Origin: Tremella fuciformis
Taxonomy: Eukaryota; Basidiomycota; Tremellomycetes; Tremellales; Tremellaceae
Direction: 5' to 3'
DNA: 64,000 bases
NCBI GenBank assembly: GCA_032768795.1
Contig: CP136490.1
Coordinates: 1,860,001-1,924,000 of the forward strand
Shown here: positions 49,238 through 58,785 of the stretch, piece by piece
Numbering within the stretch: the stretch's first letter is position 1
Layout: the number at the start of each line of letters is the position of its first letter
Made by a program: the position numbers and the translations under genes
Notes under the pieces: generated by a model
What the model saw: only the letters and a program-made list of their open reading frames with translations
The model's database searches: none
Told to the model about the DNA's origin: nothing

Positions 49238-50047
49238 ATGGATCCTACGAACCTCAGTCTCCCAAATGACGGCAAGAATGCAGAGGGGAAGACTCTCGAT
49301 ATTGTCTGCAGTGAGATTTCTCAAAGTGGGGCACAGCCCTCTGACATATCCATGGCCAGTGCAGTCCCTGCCTCCAGTGGTCCTGCGGGAGCAATGTTAC
49401 ATGAGAACTTGTTAGGGTGGACATTTCCTGCGCCTTCGGCTGCGACCCTAGATACTGCCGCGCCTCACGATAATAGGGATGCTTCGCTCACAGCGGGCAC
49501 CCCAACTGGTACACGCCTAGAGGCTGGCAGCAGCGATGATGACAGGCTGCGCGATTCCGGCGCAGGACGCATCCGAGGTAGGAGCAGACATCCATCTTCT
49601 GGAAGCTCATCTCAAGCCAGCAGTACTTCGGCAGGAAGGAGCTCAGACAAATTCCAGAGAGTAACAAAACGCCACAGACGTCGTCCTCCGGTGCAACTCG
49701 TCAGGCAATCAGCGACTTGGGCCGAGTCGAAGCTGCCAGCGCCGCCCGTTGAGCCTGCTGTTCGTGACTCGCCGCTTAGAGATACAGCCTCTGAAGAGCG
49801 TCGTCTCCAAGCCTTTCTTAGATGCCGGACGCGCATCCCATTCCTGGGGGCGTCGAACGCCCCAGCGATGATCCCGAGATGGGAAGGAATGGAATCACCC
49901 GAGGATCAGAGTCTGGTTCGGACGGGTCCGCGGCCCCCAGACTTGAGAGAGGTGACGACGCGGATGGAACGGCTCACGATGTGTGAAGAGCACGCACCTG
50001 ATCAGCCTACTGCTGATGACACTCAAGATTCCTCTCATGCTCAGTGA
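49238..50047 (+). CDS. Hypothetical disordered protein
   Basis: Not recognised. Open frame of 269 codons from an ATG preceded by ACCAAG. The N-terminal 90 residues are Ala/Ser/Pro/Thr-rich. A basic block SDKFQRVTKRHRRRPP around residues 140-155 could be nuclear targeting or nucleic-acid binding. The following helix EERRLQAFLRCRTRIPFLG and WEGMESPEDQSLVRTGPRP are the most conserved-looking parts. The C-terminus is acidic (EEHAPDQPTADDTQDSS). No intron is required. Confidence 0.5.
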   Translation: MDPTNLSLPNDGKNAEGKTLDIVCSEISQSGAQPSDISMASAVPASSGPAGAMLHENLLGWTFPAPSAATLDTAAPHDNRDASLTAGTPTGTRLEAGSSDDDRLRDSGAGRIRGRSRHPSSGSSSQASSTSAGRSSDKFQRVTKRHRRRPPVQLVRQSATWAESKLPAPPVEPAVRDSPLRDTASEERRLQAFLRCRTRIPFLGASNAPAMIPRWEGMESPEDQSLVRTGPRPPDLREVTTRMERLTMCEEHAPDQPTADDTQDSSHAQ

Positions 50048-50971
50048 TTATCCGTTTGCGCTACACACGACCCTATGTACGTGGCATGATGGTGATACCG
50101 TGTCTGTACTCCTACGGCCCAGAGCCTCGACATTGTCTCTCTCGCTTTGGAATTTGGGTACGACTGCGTTTGAGTACGAATCACCCATAAAGTTGTACAC
50201 AATCTACCGTGAGCTCATTATTCGGTTAGACGAGCGACACTTTATCGAGAACGGTAAGCAAAGGAACAGTAGGCTACGGTTTAGTTCAGCACATACGAAG
50301 ACTCAGCGCCTCCCGAGATCTCTCAACAGTCGATTGCCACATTCTCATTCATTGATGATGGCTAAGGGCAGCTCCTGATGCTAGCAGCTCTGCAGAACCT
50401 GTGGGGTATCATCCAATCACGTGCGAGCACTCAGCTCGTTTCCTGTTTGAGTGCAAGCAGAATGATCCGTGCGCGAGCAACAGCGATTATTCGGAGGGGC
50501 TATTCCGCAGCATCATTTCGCCAGATAGCGGCATTTCTAAAGTCCGCTTCTTCATGATAAGCGGACTATTTCGACCGCCTCTCCGTACACGAGGGTTGAT
50601 GCAATTCAACATGATGTGAGTCGCTTTGCGCTCAGCGAGCGCCTTAGGGTCGGCTCCGGATCATCGCAGATTACTGTGAATACGATATCTATCGGCGCTT
50701 TGCAAGACTCAGCAACGTTTCGTCTCCTAGTGGCGCTCTGCGCAAGGTCAGCGAAAGGCCGCGCGTGCGGGGTCGAATGACGCAAATACGGGCGGCCTCG
50801 ACCGCAATCCGAGCGCCGCCTCATTACCAAACGTTTCACCTCCTTGAGTGGCGGAAATGGGCAGCGCTTTTGGCACACAGCATGCCCCCCTCCAGCCTAC
50901 AAGAACGACATCGAGACCAGTGGCGCACCAGAGGAATAATAATCTCTCCAAGTGTGCGCCACTGATCATTA
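50048..50971. other. Gene-free stretch between two hypothetical genes
   Basis: No gene recognised in these 924 bp. The only structural feature is a perfect stem-loop at 50541-50567. Base composition is closer to even than in the coding regions. It presumably holds the 3' UTR of one neighbour and promoter of the next. Confidence 0.5.
50541..50567 (+). repeat. Perfect 9-bp inverted repeat with 9-nt loop
   Basis: AGTCCGCTT at 50541-50549 is repeated as its reverse complement AAGCGGACT at 50559-50567 around the loop CTTCATGAT. In a noncoding stretch this could be an RNA hairpin or a dyad binding site; a chance occurrence cannot be excluded. Confidence 0.6.
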
Positions 50972-51754
50972 ATGTCTGCTCCCTCCAATCAAGGCATGAA
51001 TAAGACGTCTGGGCCAGTCCGGGAGGAAACCAGTCACCCGACAGCCGCCGCTGCCGAAGACACGCTCGGATGGGATGAAGGCGAAACAGCTGCCGATGAC
51101 AGTGTCTTCGATACCAACCCCGTGCATCATCCTTATGAAGCTTACACACCAACCTCATTCAGTGTAGGCGGTAGCTTCACTCAAGGCGAAAACAGTGTCC
51201 CCGACCGTTCCGGCCCGCCAATGACCGCGCCGACGTCGACTGGCAACGGCTCACTCGATCCCACACGGATGGATTCCAGGTCACAACGGCCAGCATTTCA
51301 CTCTGCGGCCACTAGAACCGGGACCCGACCCCGAGCAAGACAATCCGACTTCGAGGGTCCCCAGGCGCTTACAGACCATGAGAGGGAGGAGCTCTATAGA
51401 ACCGGAGGCGGCAGTAAGCTCCTGCTAGCCTGATCGGTTCTCGATTGCTGACTGACAGTTCACACCGATAATTGGCGTGATCCTGTAATCGATATGGTCT
51501 TCCAGGCAGACGATCGCCCCATCAATCCCACACTCTCTGGTCCGTCCTCATATCGCCTTTTGCAGCCCCCGTTGACATTGCCGCCCCGGCAGCTGGAAGC
51601 TCTGGAAGCCTTTGGAGTTGGGGGAATACGCGTTGAAGAGCAAGAGACAGCTCAACCTCGCGACACCCGTAGGCGGAGGAGAGATGCGGCAGTGCGGGAA
51701 TTCCAAAAGCAGGCAGACGGGCGGAGCGATCTGGATTACCTTAGCTTCCCATAG
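50972..51754 (+). CDS. Hypothetical two-exon protein
   Basis: Not recognised. Exons: 50972-51413 and 51459-51754 (738 nt, 245 aa), joined by a 45-nt GT-AG intron with a good branch site (TGCTGAC). Before the intron the protein is Thr/Ser/Asp-rich and disordered, ending TDHEREELYRTGGG. After it the sequence is more ordered: IHTDNWRDPVIDMVFQADD, then LTLPPRQLEALEAFGVGGIR and an Arg-rich RRRRRDAAVREFQKQADG helix. The intron with consistent phase and the change in composition support a real gene. It could be a lineage-specific regulator or chromatin protein; nothing identifies a function. Confidence 0.6.
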
Positions 51755-51994
51755 TCCACCCGAGCAAGGACATGCATCGAGAGCAATATCGTGGTTGGGC
51801 CCATGACTACGTGCACAAGGGGCGTTACCCAGTATGGCAGGACAGCGAAGTGCCCGGCGAGGAGAAACAGCGCAGATTGCTGGATGGGCGCCAAAAGAGT
51901 GCGTGCGGCCCATGGTTGCTGGCTCGACCTTCCGACGCAGGGATTGCGCGATTGCGAAAGCATTGGACAAGACCTGATGTCCCTTCATGCACCG

Positions 51995-53229
51995 TCATCT
52001 TTTTCGCCCGCTCCAGTACTCCAAGAACGCTCCCTTCTCTACCCAGCCCATTCCCTTTACTCGACGGACTCTCCCCGTTTCAGCGAGGACAGTTGCGATG
52101 GCCTCCTTCCATGCCTCTGTACCATTCTTTCCAGCCCTATCCAGGCCACCGGGCGCGTTAGCAAGTATCTCACTCGGAAGGAACGAGGGACTCGAAGGCG
52201 AAGCGGAGGGGTGAAGTGTTCGGACAATGAGAGTTCGCCGTGGGATGGGTGTCGGTGTGAAGAGGACAGACGTGAACAGATGAACCATGGGTTGCGGTAA
52301 AGGACAAGTCGCTGAGGGGGCAAATGGCTCGGGGGCTGAGTGGCGGAGATAGGTAATCCAGGTGATGCCCTCAGTTCCAATATCATCCTCAAGCAGTGTC
52401 CCCTCGGCAAATCGGAGGACCGCTCGTCCGTTGCCCGTTGTCGCTTCGGGGAAAAGAACAACAGGCCCAGCGCACTTCTTCCGCGCGTCTCTCAGATTCT
52501 TGAAGAGGGACCTCGGCGGCGTCGTGAGCGTCTCGGGCAATGATCCGGTCCTAGCTAGCATAGCTAACATGGGTACCGCCAGGTAACCCAAAAGAGCGGG
52601 TTGAGGCAAAGCGTTGTTGATGTTCGCCGAGCCGGTCCCCGTATGGCGTCCGGTGGCGCCTTTGGTGCTGGCCGACGCAGGGGAGAATACGGGGAGCACA
52701 AAAGTCGGGTTGTATCGGAAGGCCAGGTATAGAACGTCTACGTATGACGACCAATTGGTAATGATAATGTCGCCCTTAGTGGGCGAACGGACAGCCTGAG
52801 CAATGGCATTCTGCTTGCCCTTTTTGGGAGAGACAAGATCGGTCTCGATCCACCAGTATCCCATTAACGCCAAGGCAAGGCGACATGTGATAGAGGTGAA
52901 GATGCCGGATAAAAATCGACGTAGAGGTGGAACTGGCGCCTGTCCCGTCAGAAGTCGTCGTCGGCAAGACATGTCAACCCACTAGAATGAGGCATATTCC
53001 ATCTACCAGCAACATGTGAAGCAGGCAAACGGCCGCGAGGACCAAACCGCGAGCCAAGGAGTGGACAGCTGATAAGGGGTAGAGAACGATTTTGAACAAG
53101 GGGTTGACGCTCCCAGACGCGATTGGAGGAAGAAACGGCTGGATGCCGGTCGCAGGATCCTGAGACTTCAGCAATCGATACATCCCTCGGAAATTGCCAA
53201 CTCACACGCCATCTCGAGAACTTTTCCAT
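51995..53229 (-). CDS. Lysophospholipid acyltransferase-like membrane protein (Vps66/PlsC family)
   Basis: Probable glycerolipid acyltransferase relative. Exons, minus strand: 53206-53229, 52983-53159, 51995-52939 (1146 nt, 381 aa). A hydrophobic segment AAVCLLHMLLVDGICLILV spans the second splice, followed by a second hydrophobic stretch ALALMGYWWIE. The PlsC block reads DIIITNWSSYVDVLYLAF, where the usual NHxxxxD box appears as NWxxxxD, and GPVVLFPEATTGNGRAVLRF, which is the expected second motif. The missing His suggests weak, altered or no acyl transfer, which I have seen described for the yeast Vps66-like group only from memory. Start at ATG 53229; introns are GT-AG of 43-46 nt. Confidence 0.75.
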
Positions 53230-53471
53230 CTTGAAGATGCCCTCGCGACGAAACGGGTCGCAGAGAGACCAGGTCGCTCCTAAACGCTGCACAGTGGAGG
53301 TCAGCTATTACGTAAAAAGCGACTTCTTCGAGTCGGTCCCGAGCGTTGCTGAAAGTCGAAAGCCGACATCCCGATTTGTTCATTCATCTCTATCTCCATT
53401 CATTTTTGATACTTCCCCAACTCTACTGGCTGGGATCTGGGTGTATAGGCCGATTCCAACAATCCTGCAGC

Positions 53472-55870
53472 ATGGGATTCACACTTCTCATCGACAATTA
53501 CGACTCCTTCACCTGGAACATCTATGCTGATATTGCGGTCCTAGGGGGCAATCCCCTTGTTCGTCGTAATGACAAGATCACTATTCAGGATATCGAGGTG
53601 AGTGATAGCAAATGTACGATCCAGAGCCGAGATGGCTACGCGTGAGCATCAGCTCATGTTCAGGCTATGCACGAAGCTGGCGACCTCGACCGCATCATCA
53701 TCTCACCTGGGCCCGGGCATCCGCGCACAGACTCGGGCATAAGCCGAGAGGCCATCGTTTGGGCCATGGGCAAAGTCCCAATACTGGGTGTCTGCATGGG
53801 TCTTGAATGTGTCGTGGATGTTCTGGGCGGCGAGGCGAGTTTCATCCAGACTGCGTGCTGCACTGCTGATCAGCTCAGATCGCCTACGCGGGAGAGATCA
53901 AGCACGGCAAGACGTCCTTTGTCGACCACGACAGTCTCGGCGTATTTCACGACCTCCCACCGCTGCTTACATCCACGCGCTATCACTCCTTGTCGGCCCA
54001 TCTCCTCTCTCTACCGAAAGAGCTCCAGGTATCTGCGACGACTCAGGAGTCAGGCGTTATCATGGCCGTCCGACACCGCACGTACTGCCTGGAAGCCGTA
54101 CAATATCATCCGGAGAGCTGCATGAGCGAAGGGGGACGGGGATTGATGGCAAACTTTCTGAAGCTGCGAGGCGGAACCTGGGGCGGGGAGAACACCTGGT
54201 GCGGCGTTGAGGCAGACAAGGACCCCGTACCAATAAAGGCGAATGGCGAGTCTAGTAAGCATGTCGTCAACGGCCACGCAATCCCGAACGGTGGCCCATC
54301 AGTACCAACTATCCTCAATCAGATCAAATCACAACGTTTGGTCGACGTCGAAAACGCCGCCGCCGTTCCTTCATCCACTCAATCGATCCTCTCAACTGCC
54401 CTTTCCCTTCATACTGCACCGCCTTTGATCGATTTTGCCTCCAGGATCAGTTCAACTCCCCACACCGCAGTGATGGCTGAGATCAAGCGGGCTTCTCCCT
54501 CCAAAGGCGATATCGCTCCCGACACCTCAGCACCATCACAAGTACTCAAGTACGCCTTGGCCGGAGCCTCGGTCATATCTGTCTTGACTGAGCCCAAATG
54601 GTTCAAAGGCGGCTTAACAGACATGCTAGACGTCCGTCGTGCCATCGACTCATTACCGAACAGGCCGGCAGTACTCCGGAAAGACTTTGTACTATCGACC
54701 TATATGATCGATGAGGCAAGGCTGTACGGCGCGGACACAGTTCTGCTCATTGTGGCTATGCTCGACCCCATTCAGCTGAAGAGCTTATACGACTATTCGG
54801 TATCTTTGGGAATGGAGCCCTTGGTAGAGGTCAACAATCCGGACGAGCTCGCGACGGCTCTTGACATTGGCGCAAAGGTCATCGGGGTCAACAACCGCAA
54901 CCTGCACGACTTCAACGTAGACATGGACACTACCTCCCGAGTCAACGCTGCTCTGAATGGTCGCGAGGTCATCTTGTGCGCTCTGAGCGGGATCTCGAGC
55001 CACACTGATGTCGACAAATACGTCAAAGAGGGTGTCCGTGCGGTATTGGTCGGAGAAGCCTTGATGCGAGCGAAGGACCCGCGAGGATTCCTGCGGGAAC
55101 TTGTTGGGCTTCCGCTACCCGAAGCAACACCCACTCATCGACCGCTGGTCAAGATTTGCGGAGTCCGCACCGAGGGCGATGCTCGAATAGCAGCGGAGGC
55201 TGGCGCAGATATGGTCGGCGTCATCCTCGCCCAGGGATTCAAACGATCTATATCGCATCAACAGGCTCGAGGGATCGCTGCGACCGTACATTCTGCCAGT
55301 ACCGGGGCGAAGCGACCCCGACTTTCTGCGCCTGCGACCCCGGAATCTTGGTTCGCTTGGAAGGCTCGTCAGCTGCGATCGCGCAGAAAACCACTCTTGG
55401 TCGGTGTTTTCAAGGACCAGACGCTTGAGGAGATTCTTGACGCCGTCGAGGATGTCGGCCTCGATCTGGTACAGCTTCACGGGTCCGAACCGCAAGGATG
55501 GGCTCGATTCATCCCCGTTCCCGTGATTAAAGCTTTCCAGATTTCGCCTGAAGGCAAAGTCAAGAGCGGACAAGTGGACCGACCAGGATGCAACGACTAC
55601 GTCTTGCTCGACTCTGGGAGCGGAGAAGGCCGCAGCTTCCCGTGGGAGCATGCCAAAGCAGCTGTTGATCGAGGAGAGGCTGGGGTGGAGGGGTCGAGAT
55701 TACCGATCATTCTCGCTGGCGGTCTTACGCCTGAGAATGTGGTCAAGGCTATAGGAGAGGCCGGTGCTGTGCTCGCTGTGGATGTCAGCACGGGTGTGGA
55801 GACGAACGATGTCAAGGATGAGGACAAGGTGCGACGATTCATCAGTGCCGTCAAGGGCTTGGCGGCTTAG
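53472..55870 (+). CDS. TRP1: Trifunctional tryptophan biosynthesis protein TRP1 (GATase-IGPS-PRAI)
   Basis: Three enzymes of tryptophan synthesis in one chain: glutamine amidotransferase of anthranilate synthase, indole-3-glycerol-phosphate synthase, and phosphoribosylanthranilate isomerase. Exons: 53472-53597, 53664-53834, 53879-55870 (2289 nt, 762 aa). GATase: LLIDNYDSFTWNIY, ISPGPGHP, nucleophile Cys86 in GVCMGLE, and AVQYHPES with the catalytic His. IGPS: MAEIKRASPSKGDIA, AVLRKDFVLSTYMIDEARLYG, VEVNNPDELA, LVGEALMRAKDP. PRAI: VKICGVRTEGDARIAAEAGADM and DLVQLHGSE. Intron 2 (53835-53878, 44 nt) starts GC (GAG|GCGAGT) and must be removed to keep frame. Basidiomycetes typically carry this fusion. 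Complete; the usual selectable marker. Confidence 0.97.
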
Positions 55871-56055
55871 ACATTCGTACTTGCATGCATGCTGGTGGTC
55901 TCAAGAACAAGGAAACGGAAGCAAATTTACCCGTCAGCCTCGAATGAATGGGCCACCGCTCTCGCCCTTTTGAGTCACTTGTACGTTCACCTATACTTCA
56001 ATCTCAACAGTAGTGAGGCTATCGAGACATCGCGGACGGAACTGTATCAAGCAAG

Positions 56056-56974
56056 ATGGGCAAGTACTACTGTGACTACTGCGATATCTACCTGTGAGTC
56101 GCATTGAATTTCCTGCCAACAATGGGCAGTGCGTGCAGTGGAAGGCGACCCTCCTTTTCCGCTCACTCAGTCGTGCGCTATCATGCTCCTTGCTTGTCCC
56201 TGTGAAATTACAGCTCTAGAAACGACAGCTGATTCTCACAGAACACACGACTCGATGAACGCCCGCAAAGCTCACAACACGGGCAGGAATCACGTCTCCA
56301 ACGTTCGAGACTACTTTGCTTCCCTCGGACACGATACCGCTCAGAGCATAATCGACCAGATTGTGGCTCAGCATGAGAGTGGCGGGAGAGCCATGTATGC
56401 AGCACCGAGTATGAGGCTTGGAGCGGGATTTCTGAACCCGAATCCCATGGCGCCAGCGCCGACGATGAGTAAGTCCTGAATGTTGCGACCTCATCCCCTC
56501 ATCCGTCATGGACCTCCTTGTCCATCTCTCCCCTGATTTGCCTCCTTGTCCGGTCACGAGGCCGCCGCTGTCTGCTGCTCCCCACTAGCAAGCACCACTT
56601 GCCTCCTACTGACCACAGGCTACCCGCCGTTCCCCGCCACGGGCGCCTTCCCGCCGCAAGGAGCAGCCCCGTCCATCCGTCCCCCATTCCCGCCCAACGC
56701 GAGCATGCCACCATTTCCGCCTTCAGGAGGCATGCCTCCCTTCGCCCCCACCGGTCAGCCTGGCGCTTTCCGGCCTCCCGCAGTCGGAGCAGTACCCGGA
56801 AACACGCCACCTTTCCCGCCTTCGCAAAGCTCGCCTTTTGCCCCGCAACAGAACTCGCCACTGCCTAACGGTACAGCAGCCGCACCGCCGTCTGGCTTCA
56901 CACCTGCCCAGGGCCCTCCTACAGGAGGTCAGCCCGGTATCCATCCCGATCGGCTGCGGATGATGGGCGCGTAG
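56056..56974 (+). CDS. YHC1: U1 small nuclear ribonucleoprotein C
   Basis: U1-C stabilises the U1 snRNA-5' splice-site duplex at the start of spliceosome assembly. Exons: 56056-56093, 56242-56468, 56619-56974 (621 nt, 206 aa). The U1-C zinc finger reads [18 protein letters not shown], ending [19 protein letters not shown], with both Cys and both His in place and the first splice inside the finger. The C-terminal half is Pro/Phe/Gly-rich ([14 protein letters not shown]), ending in the conserved [10 protein letters not shown]. Its introns (148 and 150 nt) are the longest regular ones here. Its role in 5' splice-site choice is relevant because this genome uses many GC donors. Confidence 0.94.
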
Positions 56975-56994
56975 ATGCAGTATGCATGTTACGA

Positions 56995-58614
56995 CTATGT
57001 ACCCCGCTCTAAACCCTTCTCATCCGCTTGCGCGGCTTCTCCTTTCCTTTCCTTTGCCTCGAGCCACTTGCCGTTCACCACCTCGGGCGTCTCGCCGATT
57101 GGTCGTTCCGCCACAGGCCTGTACTTTGCCATCATCTTCACCTGTCCTCCGCCAACGGGATAGATGACAGTGTCTGATTTGGGATATTCAGACCCGAAAA
57201 CCCTCTGCAGAGTTTTCTGGGCATTGCCGATCTGCCATGCCCGTACTTCAGCCTCTTGCCTCTGCTCCTCAAGTTCCCGCTCCAGAGTCGCTCTATTCCC
57301 CATGCCTCCCAGCAGGCGCTCCTGCTTCTGTTCCGGCGGCAGCGACCGCCACGGCCCATCCTCCGATCCGTATCGCCAATCAGGACTTTGCTCCTCTGAG
57401 TACGCGCACTCCCACAATGTCAAAGGCAGAGGGTGACCCATTTCGTAGTTCGGTTTGCCGGGGAACCGCTCGACGTCTAGGAGATCCGCAACAAGGCTCG
57501 GTGCCTCCAAGTGGGAGCCTACGAGGAACAGGGCAGCGATAATATGTCGTACTTGATGCCACAGGAAGGCGGTCCCAATGAGGTTGAACACGATCCTCTC
57601 TTCTCCTTCGCCTGCGGAAGGGCCGCTCTCGTCTTGCTCGAAGTAAGCTTCGAGTACCCGACGCGAATGACTCTGAATCTGTTTCGAGCCGTCCAGCTTG
57701 CAGAAGTTCCGAAAGTCGTGTTCGCCCACCAAGTCCTGCGCTGCCCGGTACATCAAGTCCAGATCAAGCAGATCTGCGTTGGAGTTGGAAGTGGCAGGCG
57801 AAGAGGAGGGACGGCGGTGGAAGACGTATTTGTAGTGTCGGTATTTGCATGAGAAGCGCGAGTCGAATTCGTCGTCGATGGGCGCCCACGCCAACACGCG
57901 GATGGACGGCGGCAGCACGTTATTGAGAAGTCGGGGGTAGGCAAGCTCGGACTCTGGCGCCGGAGGCTTTGCCTTGGATGACTGCTCGCCATCTTCGGCA
58001 TCCGCGGCTTCCACATCCACAGCTTTAGGAAGAGCCGGGTTAGAAGCAGGTCTCCACGCTCCGACTGATACGCCGTCCCGCCGACCGCTCCTAGCCCAAA
58101 GGTGGACCACCTGTCCAGCCGAGCTGACCCCCCTGTCTGTCCGACCGCATCGACCGTATCCACAGCCCTCCCAGCCCTGTCCTTCAGGTATGAGTTTTGT
58201 CTTCTCCAACGCTAGTAGGAGCTGGCTCTCGACTGTCGGCAGTGTACCTTTTGGCAGCTTCTCGGATTGGTGGGATTGAATCGCTAGGCCCGAGTACGGC
58301 CAGCCGTGATAGGATATGAGCAGTGCGATGTGCCGAGTCGGATGGGCGGTGTGGTCGAACTGCTTCTGCCCTTTGGCAGACTTGACGGCGGCCTTGGGTG
58401 CTCGTCCAGGGCCCAGTATCGCTTGGCGTGGTCTAGATGGTCCTGCAGCCGGAGCACTGTCCCTCTCGCGGACAGCCAGACCTGGAGGCGATGGTGAAGT
58501 CGCACCATTTGTTGAGCCCAGTTCGAGCGCCATGAGGCGAGCGACGAGTTCTTCTCGGCTGAGGTGGGAATAAGGCGTGGTCGACATGGCTCGCCTGATC
58601 ACTCGCGCCCACAT
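56995..58614 (-). CDS. DEG1: tRNA pseudouridine synthase Deg1/Pus3
   Basis: Converts U38/U39 in the tRNA anticodon arm to pseudouridine. Single exon of 539 aa if started at ATG 58614; the next in-frame ATG at 58587 gives MSTTPYSHLSREELVARL, which resembles the usual fungal start. Seen: HIALLISYHGWPYSGLAIQ, catalytic Asp in CGRTDRGVSSAGQV, RFSCKYRHYKYVFHR, EHDFRNFCKLDGSK, and GTAFLWHQVRHIIAALFLVG (TruA-fold motifs). N-terminus between residues 20 and 90 is disordered. The C-terminal 80 residues after NRATLERELEEQ form a coiled coil with a C-terminal basic tail. Tail-to-tail with U1-C, only 20 bp apart. Confidence 0.94.
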   Translation of the reverse strand: MWARVIRRAMSTTPYSHLSREELVARLMALELGSTNGATSPSPPGLAVRERDSAPAAGPSRPRQAILGPGRAPKAAVKSAKGQKQFDHTAHPTRHIALLISYHGWPYSGLAIQSHQSEKLPKGTLPTVESQLLLALEKTKLIPEGQGWEGCGYGRCGRTDRGVSSAGQVVHLWARSGRRDGVSVGAWRPASNPALPKAVDVEAADAEDGEQSSKAKPPAPESELAYPRLLNNVLPPSIRVLAWAPIDDEFDSRFSCKYRHYKYVFHRRPSSSPATSNSNADLLDLDLMYRAAQDLVGEHDFRNFCKLDGSKQIQSHSRRVLEAYFEQDESGPSAGEGEERIVFNLIGTAFLWHQVRHIIAALFLVGSHLEAPSLVADLLDVERFPGKPNYEMGHPLPLTLWECAYSEEQSPDWRYGSEDGPWRSLPPEQKQERLLGGMGNRATLERELEEQRQEAEVRAWQIGNAQKTLQRVFGSEYPKSDTVIYPVGGGQVKMMAKYRPVAERPIGETPEVVNGKWLEAKERKGEAAQADEKGLERGT

Positions 58615-58785
58615 GCGCCCATTCCTCACTGTGCGTACGGTGTCAACAGATTGTCACTGGACATCTGGTTTGAACAGCTCCGAGCTCCGACCGGGTGACC
58701 GAACTTTATTTCCGGTCCACATCGTCATTCACTACAGCCTATCTTGGCTCTCTGTCTTGCCACTCGACCAACTCATGCCTTGCAG

